Both the position numbers and the translations under genes were made by a program. Positions 1 to 7,211 of a stretch of DNA of 9,381 nt are shown one piece after another; the stretch's first letter is position 1; the number at the start of each line of letters is the position of its first letter. Source of the stretch: an uncultured Clostridia bacterium (GTDB lineage: Bacteria; Bacillota; Clostridia; Christensenellales; Aristaeellaceae); NCBI GenBank assembly GCA_934631025.1, contig CAKTXR010000082.1, positions 1 to 9,381 on the forward strand. Reading direction: 5' to 3'. The notes under the pieces were generated by a model. That model was not told the origin of the DNA, made no database searches, and saw nothing but the letters and a program-made list of their open reading frames with translations.

Positions 1-2
1 AC

Positions 3-299
3 CATGATCCCGAGATCATGATCAAGGCGTTCGAGCTGGTCGGTCTGGGCGAGGCCGACGTGAAGGCCAAGTTCCCCGCCATGTATAACGCCTTCTGCTA
101 CGGCGCGCCGCCCCATGCCGGCATCGCGCCCGGCGTCGACCGCATGGTCATGCTGATCGCGGGCGAGGAGAGCATCCGCGAGATCATCCCCTTCCCGATG
201 AACAAGAACGCGCAGGATCTGATGATGGGCGCGCCCTCGTTCGTCGATCAGAAGCAGCTGGACGACGTACACATCGCCATCGTCGAAAAGGAAAAGTAA
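3..299 (+). CDS. aspS: Aspartyl-tRNA synthetase, C-terminal part (5' end outside window)
   Basis: This is the end of aspartyl-tRNA synthetase, a cytosolic class II enzyme that charges tRNA-Asp (or tRNA-Asp and tRNA-Asn in non-discriminating forms). The frame is open from base 3 and begins HDPEIMIKAFELVG. It continues with the class II motif 3 block GAPPHAGIAPGVDRMVML, whose arginine binds ATP, then AGEESIREIIPFP and the family's C-terminal QDLMMGAPS segment. It ends at TAA 297-299. An internal ATG at 18 is not the start, because the match to the family continues upstream of it to the window edge. The catalytic core N-terminal to this point is missing only because the window is cut. A hairpin terminator follows a few bases downstream. 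Identification is firm. Whether the enzyme is discriminating cannot be judged from this piece. Confidence 0.96.
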   Translation, partial: HDPEIMIKAFELVGLGEADVKAKFPAMYNAFCYGAPPHAGIAPGVDRMVMLIAGEESIREIIPFPMNKNAQDLMMGAPSFVDQKQLDDVHIAIVEKEK

Positions 300-306
300 T
301 ATATTT

Positions 307-351
307 GAGCGCCGCTGCCCGAACGGATTTCTCCCACGGGCGGCGGCGCTC
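307..351 (+). terminator. Hairpin terminator after aspS
   Basis: The arms at 307-321 and 337-351 form a 15-bp stem with a single G-U pair and a 15-base loop. The stem starts 7 bases after the aspS stop codon. What follows (TGCGCTTTATT) is only weakly T-rich, so termination may be incomplete. Some readthrough from aspS into the glycosidase gene is possible, and I see no convincing promoter between the two. Confidence 0.65.
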
Positions 352-394
352 TGCGCTTTATTCAATAATAAGTCGTCATAAGGAGGTCGCTTCC

Positions 395-1465
395 ATGTTC
401 ACACAGTCTCTCGACGCGCTGTCCTGCCTGTCCGCCTCCGTGTCCTGCTCCATCTCCGCCGAGAATATCACCGGCGAGCCGGGTCAGGGCGGCCGCACGC
501 CGCTCAGTGAAGGCTCCGCCCGAAACGCCGCGCGCGATCTGGGCGACGGCTGGAAGGTCAATCCCTATCTCGTGGCCGCGCCGGGCGAGGATTGCCTGCT
601 GGCCGATATCACCGGCTGCGGCTCCATCCGGCACATCTGGATTACGCCCAGCTCCCATGAATGGCGCAATCTCATACTGCGCTTTTACTGGGACGAAAGC
701 CCCGTCCCCTCGATCGAATGCCCCATCGGCGATTTCTTCGCGAGCGGCTGGGGCGAATACGCACAGATCAATTCGCTGGCCGTGTGCGTCAATCCCGGCC
801 GCGCGTTCAACTGCTACTGGACGATGCCCTTCCGCACCCATGCGCGCGTGACGCTCGAAAACCGCACGGAGAGCGACGTGTGCATTTACTATCAGATCAG
901 CTATGAGCTGGGCGCGCTGCCGGAGAGCGCCGGCTATTTCCATGCGCAGTTCAACCGCACGAACCCGCTGCCCTACAAGCAGGATTACGTCATACTGGAC
1001 AGGATCGAGGGGTGCGGCCAGTATGTGGGCACCTGCATGAGCTGGGGCGTGAACAATTCCGGCTGGTGGGGCGAGGGCGAGATCAAGTTCTTCATGGACG
1101 GCGACGAGCAGTACCCCACGATCTGCGGCACCGGCACGGAGGACTACTTCTGCGGCTCGTACAACTTCGACGTGGGCGGCCAGTACACGCCCTTCTCCAC
1201 GCCTTATTCCGGACTGAGCCATGTGCTGCGGCCGGACGGGGCGTATCGCTCGCAGACGCGCTTCGGGCTTTACCGCTGGCACATCACCGATCCGATTCAC
1301 TTCAAGCGCGATCTGCGCGTGACCATACAGGCGCTGGGCTGGCGCAGCGGCGGGCGCTATCTGCCGCTTCAGGACGACATCTCCTCGGTCGCCTTCTGGT
1401 ATCAGGACAAGCCCTGCACGCGCCGCGCCCCGCTGCCCGACAAGGAGCGGCTCGAGATCATCTGA
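395..1465 (+). CDS. DUF2961 / GH172 family glycoside hydrolase
   Basis: This 356-aa protein belongs to the DUF2961 family, now GH172. Characterised members include the difructose-dianhydride-I synthase/hydrolase (alpha-FFase1) of Bifidobacterium dentium and D-arabinan-degrading arabinofuranosidases. Seen here: GQGGR at residues 30-34, ITGCGSIRHIWIT around 72-84, IECPIGDFF at 107-115, GWWGEGEIKFFMDGD from 223, GTGTEDYF at 245-252 and YRWHITDPIHF at 293-303. E249, with E227 or E229, are my candidates for the catalytic pair; this is inferred from conservation and spacing. There is no signal peptide or membrane segment, so it should act in the cytosol. The ATG at 395 is chosen because AAGGAGG (379-385) sits about 9 bases upstream; an extension to 305 lacks a ribosome site and overlaps the terminator. 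It converges with a GH32 gene, which favours a fructose-containing substrate. Family is near certain; substrate is inferred. Confidence 0.9.
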   Translation: MFTQSLDALSCLSASVSCSISAENITGEPGQGGRTPLSEGSARNAARDLGDGWKVNPYLVAAPGEDCLLADITGCGSIRHIWITPSSHEWRNLILRFYWDESPVPSIECPIGDFFASGWGEYAQINSLAVCVNPGRAFNCYWTMPFRTHARVTLENRTESDVCIYYQISYELGALPESAGYFHAQFNRTNPLPYKQDYVILDRIEGCGQYVGTCMSWGVNNSGWWGEGEIKFFMDGDEQYPTICGTGTEDYFCGSYNFDVGGQYTPFSTPYSGLSHVLRPDGAYRSQTRFGLYRWHITDPIHFKRDLRVTIQALGWRSGGRYLPLQDDISSVAFWYQDKPCTRRAPLPDKERLEII

Positions 1466-1470
1466 CGCGC

Positions 1471-1513
1471 ATAAAAACCGCCCCGCCGCTTCGTCATTGT
1501 CAAGCGGCGGGGC
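1471..1513 (-). terminator. Terminator of the GH32 operon, between convergent genes
   Basis: The arms at 1480-1491 and 1502-1513 form a perfect 12-bp GC-rich stem with a 10-base loop. Read on the minus strand, the stem is followed by GGTTTTTAT, a proper U-tract, so this is a rho-independent terminator for the leftward GH32 transcript. Read on the plus strand, the same hairpin follows the GH172 stop by 14 bases but lacks a U-tract, so it is at best a weak terminator in that direction. Confidence 0.85.
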
Positions 1514-1521
1514 GATGTGCG

Positions 1522-3027
1522 TTATCCCCAGATATTTTCAAGCGGCCATGCGGCGATTTCCGCGCCCGCGCATTCGACGCGGTTGAGGAAGAGATCGCTG
1601 CGATGCTCGATCAGCATGGTGGCCTCGCCGCCGTTTGCATACACCTCGACGGCATGAACGTCCTGCACGATGCGCAGCCGCAGCCGGCCGTCCTCCGGCC
1701 AGACGCGCAGCTTTTCGCCGTTTGCGGTCAGCTTGCCGCCTTCATAGGCGATTGTCAGCCCGAACAGCGTCACGGTATGCCCGTCCTCCGCCGGCATGGT
1801 CAGCTCAACGTCGTTGGCGCGGCCGGTCAGCGTCAGGCAGCCGCGTCCCTCGCGCTTTTCGCCGCGCAGCGCGTCAAATTCGGCGGCGGGATACGCGCAC
1901 AGCTTCATCGCGCCGCCGACGCGCCTGAGCGTCATCTCCTGCGGCGTGGTCATCGAGCCGTTAAACGGCATATTCGGGATGTTCGATCGATTCCAGCCGA
2001 AGCGCACGCGGCGGCCGCCCGCAAGGCCGAAGCAGCTCTGCGCGGCGTAGCTCTTGCCTGCGTGCAGCATTCCGGGCGACTGAACCGGCTGGAACAGGCC
2101 GCGCTCGAAGCGCCCGATGAGATAGTGATCATGCGCGGCGGTCAGCACCCAATAGCGCGCGCCCTCGCACTCGAGCGGATAGAAATCCGGACATTCGTCG
2201 TCGTCCTCAAGGCAGAGCCGCTGATGCTCCGTCCAGTCCAGCAGATTGTCCGAGCGATAGAGCGCGAATTCCCGCCCGCGCAGATAGAGCGCCATGACGT
2301 AGCACTCAAGCTCATCGCACCAGATGATCTTCGGGTCGCGGTTGCACTCGGCGATGTGCGGCAGGATCGCATGGGGATATTTAATGAACGTCTCCCCGCC
2401 GTCGACGCTGTAGGCCAGCCGCTGCGTGAACAGCGCGCGCTCGCTCATCTTCCCGCTGCCGCCCGCCGCCGTGTAGAACAGCAGAAGCGGCGCGTGCTCG
2501 TTCTGCTTCAGGCCGGTCAGATTGCGCTCGTCGATCACCGCCGAGCCGGAATACATCGCGCCGTGCTCGTCCTGAAAGAGCGTCTCGCCCCTGTCCTCCC
2601 AGCGGACGAGATCGCGGCTCACGGCGTGCCCCCAGTGCATATTGCCCCACACCGTGTCGGCGGGGTTATGCTGATAGAACAGATGGTACTGTCCCTCATA
2701 GTAAACGAAGCCGTTGGGATCGTTGATCCAGCCGCGCGGCGCTGTGAAGTGCGCCGCGGGACGCAGCTTTTCGCGATACAGGCCGCTGTCGTCCGGCGCA
2801 TCCGCAAAGACCGGCTGAATGTCGATCTCAGGCTCGGTCGCGAGCGTCATTTCCTGCCCGATGTAATCGCGCAGATCGTAGGGCAGCAGATAATCGGGCG
2901 CGGCGCTCAGGCGCGCGTCCAGCTCGACGCGGATAGCGCCCGCCGCGTCGTGCAGCAGGAGCTTCTTCTTCTGCGCCTCTGTGCCGATGGGAACGAGCAT
3001 ATAGCGCTTTTCAATCCGAATTTTCAT
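1522..3027 (-). CDS. GH32 family beta-fructosidase (levanase/inulinase/invertase-like)
   Basis: This 501-aa glycoside hydrolase of family 32 cleaves beta-fructosidic bonds in sucrose, inulin- or levan-type fructans with retention. All three catalytic motifs are present: WINDPNG at 100-106 with D103 as nucleophile, RDP at 230-232 as transition-state stabiliser, and ECPDFY at 278-283 with E278 as acid/base. YSGS at 159-162 is also typical. Residues 1-70 resemble the small N-terminal DUF4980-type domain of some exo-levanases, 90-365 form the five-bladed propeller, and about 375-500 the C-terminal beta-sandwich. There is no signal peptide, so the substrate must be imported. AGGAG-type sites lie about 8 bases before the ATG. 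It is the second gene of an operon, 14 bases after the DUF6062 gene, and ends in a strong terminator. Family is certain; which fructan or oligosaccharide it prefers is not readable. Confidence 0.95.
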   Translation of the reverse strand: MKIRIEKRYMLVPIGTEAQKKKLLLHDAAGAIRVELDARLSAAPDYLLPYDLRDYIGQEMTLATEPEIDIQPVFADAPDDSGLYREKLRPAAHFTAPRGWINDPNGFVYYEGQYHLFYQHNPADTVWGNMHWGHAVSRDLVRWEDRGETLFQDEHGAMYSGSAVIDERNLTGLKQNEHAPLLLFYTAAGGSGKMSERALFTQRLAYSVDGGETFIKYPHAILPHIAECNRDPKIIWCDELECYVMALYLRGREFALYRSDNLLDWTEHQRLCLEDDDECPDFYPLECEGARYWVLTAAHDHYLIGRFERGLFQPVQSPGMLHAGKSYAAQSCFGLAGGRRVRFGWNRSNIPNMPFNGSMTTPQEMTLRRVGGAMKLCAYPAAEFDALRGEKREGRGCLTLTGRANDVELTMPAEDGHTVTLFGLTIAYEGGKLTANGEKLRVWPEDGRLRLRIVQDVHAVEVYANGGEATMLIEHRSDLFLNRVECAGAEIAAWPLENIWG

Positions 3028-3041
3028 GGCCGCCTCTCCTC

Positions 3042-3785
3042 TCAGACCGCGCCGCCGCGCATTTTGTTGACCGAGCGCTCCACCGCGTCCTGACTGGTTC
3101 CCCAGGGCTTATCGCGGTTGCGATAGTCGAACTTGAGCGTGAACCACTCGAGATCCTTCTCCACGCGATTCAGATTGTCCATCTCGATTTTCGAGACGGT
3201 CTCTATGAATTCCTGCAAATCGCGGCCATGAAGATGCTTCGGCGCTTCCTCAAGCACCTGCGCGTAATGGTCGAGGCAGAAGCCCTTCGATTCGGCCAGC
3301 GCCTTTTTGAAGTCCGGCTCGTGCGCGTACATATACAGAAGCGTATAGACATAGCGCTCCATGGCGGCGTTTAGCCGGTCGCAGAATATGCAGCTGGCGG
3401 TCATGGCGCGCACCTCGGCCGCGGCGGCGGGAATATCGGCGTTTTTTTTGCCCATGCGCGCGAACAGGCCCTTCTGCCCCTCCTCGCGCGCGGCGGCGGC
3501 CAGCGTCTCGGCGTTCTTCGTCAGCTTTTCAATCGTGCGGCGCATATAGGTATCGGTCATCAGCGCCAGCCCCAGCCGGTTGCCCGCGTCGAACATCATC
3601 TTGAAATGGCGGCGGCAGAAGCCCTTTTCGTTCACCTCGACCCGACGATCCGGCTCCATGACCGACGCGCCGAGGAAGTTGTCCACATAGTCCTCTTCGT
3701 TCTTTTTCATCAGCGCGCACAGCGGGCATTCGCAGTCGGTTTTATAGGCGTCCCAGACGGGAATCGTATCGATATGTCGGCTCAT
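3042..3785 (-). CDS. DUF6062 family protein with two Cys/His clusters
   Basis: This 247-aa soluble protein of unknown function resembles the DUF6062 family found in Clostridia. It has no signal peptide or membrane segment. It shows a repeated layout: C20-x2-C23 followed 34 residues later by GFCRRH (C57, H60), then C132-x2-C135 followed 35 residues later by GFCLDH (C170, H173). Each half therefore offers two Cys, one Cys and one His, a pattern suited to a structural zinc site. The second half, with ERYVYTLLYMY between the two clusters, looks helical. The C-terminal 50 residues are charged. AAGGAG lies about 11 bases before the ATG, and a sigma-A-like promoter lies just upstream. It is the first gene of the operon that ends with the GH32 fructosidase. 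That linkage does not reveal its role; a metal-binding or regulatory part is only a guess. Confidence 0.8.
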   Translation of the reverse strand: MSRHIDTIPVWDAYKTDCECPLCALMKKNEEDYVDNFLGASVMEPDRRVEVNEKGFCRRHFKMMFDAGNRLGLALMTDTYMRRTIEKLTKNAETLAAAAREEGQKGLFARMGKKNADIPAAAAEVRAMTASCIFCDRLNAAMERYVYTLLYMYAHEPDFKKALAESKGFCLDHYAQVLEEAPKHLHGRDLQEFIETVSKIEMDNLNRVEKDLEWFTLKFDYRNRDKPWGTSQDAVERSVNKMRGGAV

Positions 3786-3812
3786 AATAACGTCACTCCT
3801 TCACATGATCTT

Positions 3813-3841
3813 ATCATAGCAGATGCGCCCTCTTCGCGCAA
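3813..3841 (-). promoter_or_regulatory. Leftward promoter for DUF6062-GH32 operon
   Basis: On the minus strand, TATGAT (3813-3818) forms a -10 box with an upstream TGC, giving an extended -10 (TGCTATGAT). TTGCGC (3836-3841) lies 17 bases upstream as a weak -35 box. The predicted start of transcription lies shortly before the DUF6062 ribosome site, giving a short leader. Confidence 0.65.
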
Positions 3842-3884
3842 GTCTTTTCTTGCCCCCGCGCGCCGTTTCTTCATTGAAACGTGC

Positions 3885-3913
3885 TTGACAAACGGAGCGC
3901 GCGCGTATATCAT
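3885..3913 (+). promoter_or_regulatory. Rightward sigma-A promoter for the mnmG operon
   Basis: A perfect TTGACA (3885-3890) is followed after exactly 17 bases by TATCAT (3908-3913), five of six matches to TATAAT. Transcription should start near 3920, leaving a leader of about 50 bases before the 214-aa gene. TATATCAT occurs at 3906-3913 and again at 3928-3935, 22 bases apart on the same strand. The second copy, just downstream of the start site, could be an operator half or simply AT-rich promoter DNA. Confidence 0.8.
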
Positions 3914-3968
3914 TCAATATGGTTTGTTATATCATATCATCCGTGCGTCATGCAAAGGAGAATGACAT

Positions 3969-4613
3969 ATGCTGGTTCAACGTCTGGTCTACCGCGCCCA
4001 GCTTCTAAGGGGCCATGAGGACGAAGGCAGGCGCGTCCTGAACGAGACCGCGCTGCCCGAGGATGTGCTCACGCTGAGCGTTTTCCGCTTCCATCGCAAT
4101 CTGTTCTTCTATTACGAGTGCGCCGCCGCCGTGCGCACGCCGGACGAGCTGTTCCCCGCGCTGAACGCGCACCTCGAGCCGGTGCCCTTCGCTGAAGAAA
4201 AGCGTCATTATGTGCGCATGAACGAGGTGTTCCACTACAACCGCCCGACCGAAAACGATCCGTGGCGCGACAAAGAGCAGGGTCAGCCCTTCGGCCGGCT
4301 CAATCGCCTGCGCCCCGAGATGATCTCCAGCTATATCTTCTATCACAATCAGCTGCAGGAGGAAAAACCCGGCTGCGGCGACAAATACGGCCTGATCGCG
4401 CTCAATGAAAATCTCATGTTCTTCTATGAGGAGCGCCCGTACCGCATTGAAAAGGCGCTCTACAAGGGCCGTCTTGACACGCACAACACGCCGGGCGGCT
4501 GGGGCGAGCTGATGGCGCAGCATTTTATGCCCTGGGAGGATACCGACGCTGTGTGGCGCGACGATCTGGAGCTGGTCTGTTTTAAGAGGTGTCAAGTCAT
4601 TGGAAAGTTTTGA
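3969..4613 (+). CDS. Unrecognised 214-aa protein, internally duplicated, first gene of mnmG operon
   Basis: I cannot name this protein. It is soluble, has no signal peptide, and is rich in aromatic and charged residues. Two halves look alike. RNLFFYYE at 43-50 matches ENLMFFYE at 147-154. A second block with VFHY and PWRDK (87-102) matches HFMPW and VWRDD (185-199) at nearly the same distance. The strand-helix-strand pattern, with NRLRPEM at 112-118 starting the second half, recalls ferredoxin-like dimeric alpha+beta barrels such as the L-rhamnose mutarotase type; this is a structural guess. AAAGGAG (3954-3960) lies 8 bases before the ATG, and a consensus promoter lies just upstream. Its end overlaps mnmG by 14 bases, so the two are probably translationally coupled. 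It occupies the place where mnmE is often found but bears no resemblance to that GTPase. Confidence 0.85.
   Translation: MLVQRLVYRAQLLRGHEDEGRRVLNETALPEDVLTLSVFRFHRNLFFYYECAAAVRTPDELFPALNAHLEPVPFAEEKRHYVRMNEVFHYNRPTENDPWRDKEQGQPFGRLNRLRPEMISSYIFYHNQLQEEKPGCGDKYGLIALNENLMFFYEERPYRIEKALYKGRLDTHNTPGGWGELMAQHFMPWEDTDAVWRDDLELVCFKRCQVIGKF
4585..4591 (+). promoter_or_regulatory. Ribosome binding site that fixes the mnmG TTG start
   Basis: AGAGGTG lies inside the end of the upstream gene, 8 bases before the TTG at 4600. No ATG or GTG nearby keeps the FAD-binding N-terminus intact with a ribosome site, so this site decides the start. The placement within an overlap suggests coupled translation. Confidence 0.7.
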
Positions 4614-6492
4614 CGTTATCGTCGTCGGCGCGGGTCACGCCGGGTGCGAGGCCGCTCTGGCCTGCGCGCGGCTGGGCTTTAAGACGCTGCTTTTAACGCT
4701 CAATCTGGACGCGGTGGCGCTCATGCCGTGCAACCCCTCGATCGGCGGCACAGCCAAGGGGCATCTGGTGCGCGAGCTGGACGCGCTGGGCGGCGAGATG
4801 GGACTGGCGATCGACGACACATTTCTCCAGTCGCGCATGCTCAACACCGGCAAGGGCCCGGCTGTTCACTCGCTGCGCGCGCAGGCCGACAAGCTGGCCT
4901 ACCGCCTGAGGATGCGCCGCGCCATAGACGAGCAGGAGAACCTCGTGCTGCGTCAGGGCGAGGCCGCGCGCATACTGACCGAAAACGGCCGTGTGACCGG
5001 CCTTGAAACCACAACCGGCGCGGTCATCGCCTGCCGCGCGATGGTGCTGGCCTGCGGCGTATACTTGAAGAGCCGCATCATCATCGGCGACTGCGACTGG
5101 CAGGGCGGCCCGCAGGGACTGACCTGCGCGACGAAGCTCACGCAGTCGCTGGTCGATCTGGGCTTTTCCGTGCGCCGCTTCAAGACGGGCACGCCGGCGC
5201 GCGTGGACGGCCGCACGATCGACTTTTCCAAGATGGAGCCGCAGTACGGCGACGAACCGGTCGTGCCGTTCTCCTTCATGACCGACAGACCGCTTTGCAA
5301 CCGCGCCGTGTGCTATCTCACCTACACCACGCCCGAAACGCACGACATCATCCGCGCCAACCTGCACCGCGCGCCCATGTACAAGGGTACGATCCACGGC
5401 ACCGGCGCGCGCTACTGCCCCTCCATCGAGGATAAGGTGGTGCGCTTCGCCGACAAGGAGCGCCATCCCGTGTTCCTCGAACCGGAGGGCGATTACACCG
5501 TCGAATGGTATGTGCAGGGCGTGTCCACCAGCATGCCGGAGGACGTTCAGCGCGAAATGTATCGCTCCATCCCCGGCCTTGAGCACGCCGAAATCGTGCG
5601 GCTGGCCTACGCCATCGAGTACGACTGCATCGACCCGCTTCAGCTGAACGCCGATTTTTCCACAAAGCCGGTGAGCGGCCTTTATTGCGCCGGACAGATC
5701 AACGGCACCTCCGGCTATGAGGAGGCCGCCGCGCAGGGGCTGTACGCCGGCGTCAACGCCGCGCTCCATGTCCGCGGGGACAAGCCGTTCATACTCACCC
5801 GCGCCGATTCCTATATCGGCGTGCTGGTGGACGACCTGACCACAAAGGGCACGGACGAGCCGTACCGCATGATGACCAGCCGCGCCGAATACCGCCTGCT
5901 GCTGCGTCAGGACAACGCCGATCAGCGCCTGACCGAAATGGGCTATAAAATCGGGCTGGTGAGCCGCGCGCGCTATGAAAAGATGCTCTTAAAGCGAGAA
6001 AACAGCGAAAAGATCATCCGCCATCTGCGCGAAACCTACGTCCCTGCGGACGAAAAGCTGCAGTCGCTGCTCGCCGCGCACAATGAAGCGCCGTGCGAGA
6101 AGGGCGCGCTGGGACTGCGCGAGCTGCTCTGCCGCCCCTCGATGAGCATGACCGATCTCTTCGCGCTGGACGAATGGCTCGCGTCTCAGAACGCCGACGC
6201 GCTCGAGCTGGCCGAGATCTCCGTCAAATACGAGGGCTATCTCGACCGCCAGCGCGCGCAGATCGAGCAGTTCCGCCGCTCGGAAGAGGTGCTCATTCCG
6301 GATGAAATTGACTACATGACGCTCGAGACGCTGCGCATCGAGGCGCGCCAGAAGCTGACCGCGCGCCGCCCGCGCTCGATCGGACAGGCCGCGCGCATCC
6401 CGGGCGTTTCGCCGGGCGACGTGGCCGCGCTGATGATCTATCTTGAAAAATACCGCCGCGAACACAGGGAGGACAGCCCATGCGCGAACTGA
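4600..6492 (+). CDS. mnmG: tRNA uridine-5-carboxymethylaminomethyl modification enzyme MnmG
   Basis: MnmG (GidA) works with the GTPase MnmE to place the carboxymethylaminomethyl group on U34 in the wobble position of certain tRNAs, using FAD, NADH and methylenetetrahydrofolate. The 630-aa length is normal. Seen in order: the FAD-binding GAGHAGCEAA at 10-19, CNPSIGGTAKGH from 44, FKTGTPARVD at 194-203, RYCPSIEDK at 271-279, LYCAGQINGTSGYEEAAAQG at 361-380, and the C-terminal helical domain ending in IPGVSPGDVAALMIYLEKY, which binds MnmE and tRNA. C44 and C273 correspond to the two conserved cysteines of the family. The start is TTG, giving MESFDVIVVG. It overlaps the upstream gene by 14 bases and rsmG by 13. 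mnmE is not adjacent, although the partner is needed and presumably lies elsewhere. Identification is certain. Confidence 0.98.
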   Translation: MESFDVIVVGAGHAGCEAALACARLGFKTLLLTLNLDAVALMPCNPSIGGTAKGHLVRELDALGGEMGLAIDDTFLQSRMLNTGKGPAVHSLRAQADKLAYRLRMRRAIDEQENLVLRQGEAARILTENGRVTGLETTTGAVIACRAMVLACGVYLKSRIIIGDCDWQGGPQGLTCATKLTQSLVDLGFSVRRFKTGTPARVDGRTIDFSKMEPQYGDEPVVPFSFMTDRPLCNRAVCYLTYTTPETHDIIRANLHRAPMYKGTIHGTGARYCPSIEDKVVRFADKERHPVFLEPEGDYTVEWYVQGVSTSMPEDVQREMYRSIPGLEHAEIVRLAYAIEYDCIDPLQLNADFSTKPVSGLYCAGQINGTSGYEEAAAQGLYAGVNAALHVRGDKPFILTRADSYIGVLVDDLTTKGTDEPYRMMTSRAEYRLLLRQDNADQRLTEMGYKIGLVSRARYEKMLLKRENSEKIIRHLRETYVPADEKLQSLLAAHNEAPCEKGALGLRELLCRPSMSMTDLFALDEWLASQNADALELAEISVKYEGYLDRQRAQIEQFRRSEEVLIPDEIDYMTLETLRIEARQKLTARRPRSIGQAARIPGVSPGDVAALMIYLEKYRREHREDSPCAN

Positions 6493-7199
6493 TCCGCGCC
6501 GGCGCCGCCGCCATGGGCATCGCACTGCCCGACGACGCGCCGGACAAGCTCGTGATCTATCACGAAATGCTCGTTGAAACCAACAAGGTGATGAACCTCA
6601 CCCGCGTGCCCGACGATCCCGCCGAGGCCGTTGACCGCAACTATCTCGATTCCCTCGCCCCGCTCGCCGCGCCGCAGCTCATGGACGGCGTAAAGACGCT
6701 GTGCGACGTGGGCACGGGCGCGGGCTTCCCGGGCGTGCCGCTCTCCATCGCGCGGCCGGACATTCACGTCGTGCTGATGGACTCGCTGGGCAAGCGCGTG
6801 AAGTTTTTGCAGAGCGTGATCGACCGGCTGAATCTCAACGCAGAAGCCGTCCACATCCGCGCTGAGGACGCTGCAAAGCTGCCCGACTGCCGCGACCGCT
6901 TCGATCTGGCCGTCGCCCGCGCCGTGGCCGCACTGCCGACGCTGTGCGAGCTGACGCTGCCCTTCGTGAAGGCCGGCGGGCGCTTCATCGCCTACAAGGG
7001 GCCGTCGCTGGACGAGGAGCTTTCTCAGTCGGGCGCGATCCTGAAGCGCATGAAATCCGAGTGCCTTGAGACGCTTCCCGTCGCCTTCCCCGGCCGCGAC
7101 TGGGATCACCGGCTGTGCGTCGTCCGCAAGAACGCGCCCACGCCCGCGTCCTTCCCGCGCAAGGCGGGCGAAGCCGGCCGTAATCCCATTCTGCGCTGA
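6480..7199 (+). CDS. rsmG: 16S rRNA (guanine(527)-N7)-methyltransferase RsmG
   Basis: RsmG (GidB) uses S-adenosylmethionine to make m7G527 in the 530 loop of 16S rRNA; loss is known to give low-level streptomycin resistance in several bacteria. The 239-aa protein is full length. It shows the SAM-binding motif DVGTGAGFPG at 76-85, the acidic D101 after strand 2 with KRVKFL at 105-110, the family signature VARAVA at 145-150, a motif with YKG at 172-174, and the usual end FPRKAGEAGRNP. AGGGAGGA (6466-6473) lies 6 bases before the ATG. The gene starts inside mnmG (13-nt overlap), the standard mnmG-rsmG pairing, and is followed 12 bases later by the AroB-like gene. Nothing is unusual in the sequence. 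Confidence 0.97.
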   Translation: MRELIRAGAAAMGIALPDDAPDKLVIYHEMLVETNKVMNLTRVPDDPAEAVDRNYLDSLAPLAAPQLMDGVKTLCDVGTGAGFPGVPLSIARPDIHVVLMDSLGKRVKFLQSVIDRLNLNAEAVHIRAEDAAKLPDCRDRFDLAVARAVAALPTLCELTLPFVKAGGRFIAYKGPSLDEELSQSGAILKRMKSECLETLPVAFPGRDWDHRLCVVRKNAPTPASFPRKAGEAGRNPILR

Positions 7200-7211
7200 C
7201 GGAGGCACTGT

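Noticed and set aside
305..394. Upstream extension of the GH172 frame
   Set aside because: It runs through the aspS terminator hairpin, has no ribosome site, and the strong AAGGAGG before 395 marks the real start.
362..1300. 312-codon minus-strand frame under the GH172 gene
   Set aside because: It is antisense to a recognised enzyme, has no recognisable motif and is compositionally typical of a shadow frame.
1012..3093. 693-codon open frame on the + strand across the GH172 end and the GH32 gene
   Set aside because: It is antisense to a GH32 gene with all catalytic motifs, has no ribosome site, and its translation is low-complexity Arg/Ala/His-rich, as expected from the reverse frame of GC-rich coding DNA.
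4693..5769. 358-codon minus-strand frame under mnmG
   Set aside because: It is antisense to mnmG, with composition explained by the GC bias of the real gene.
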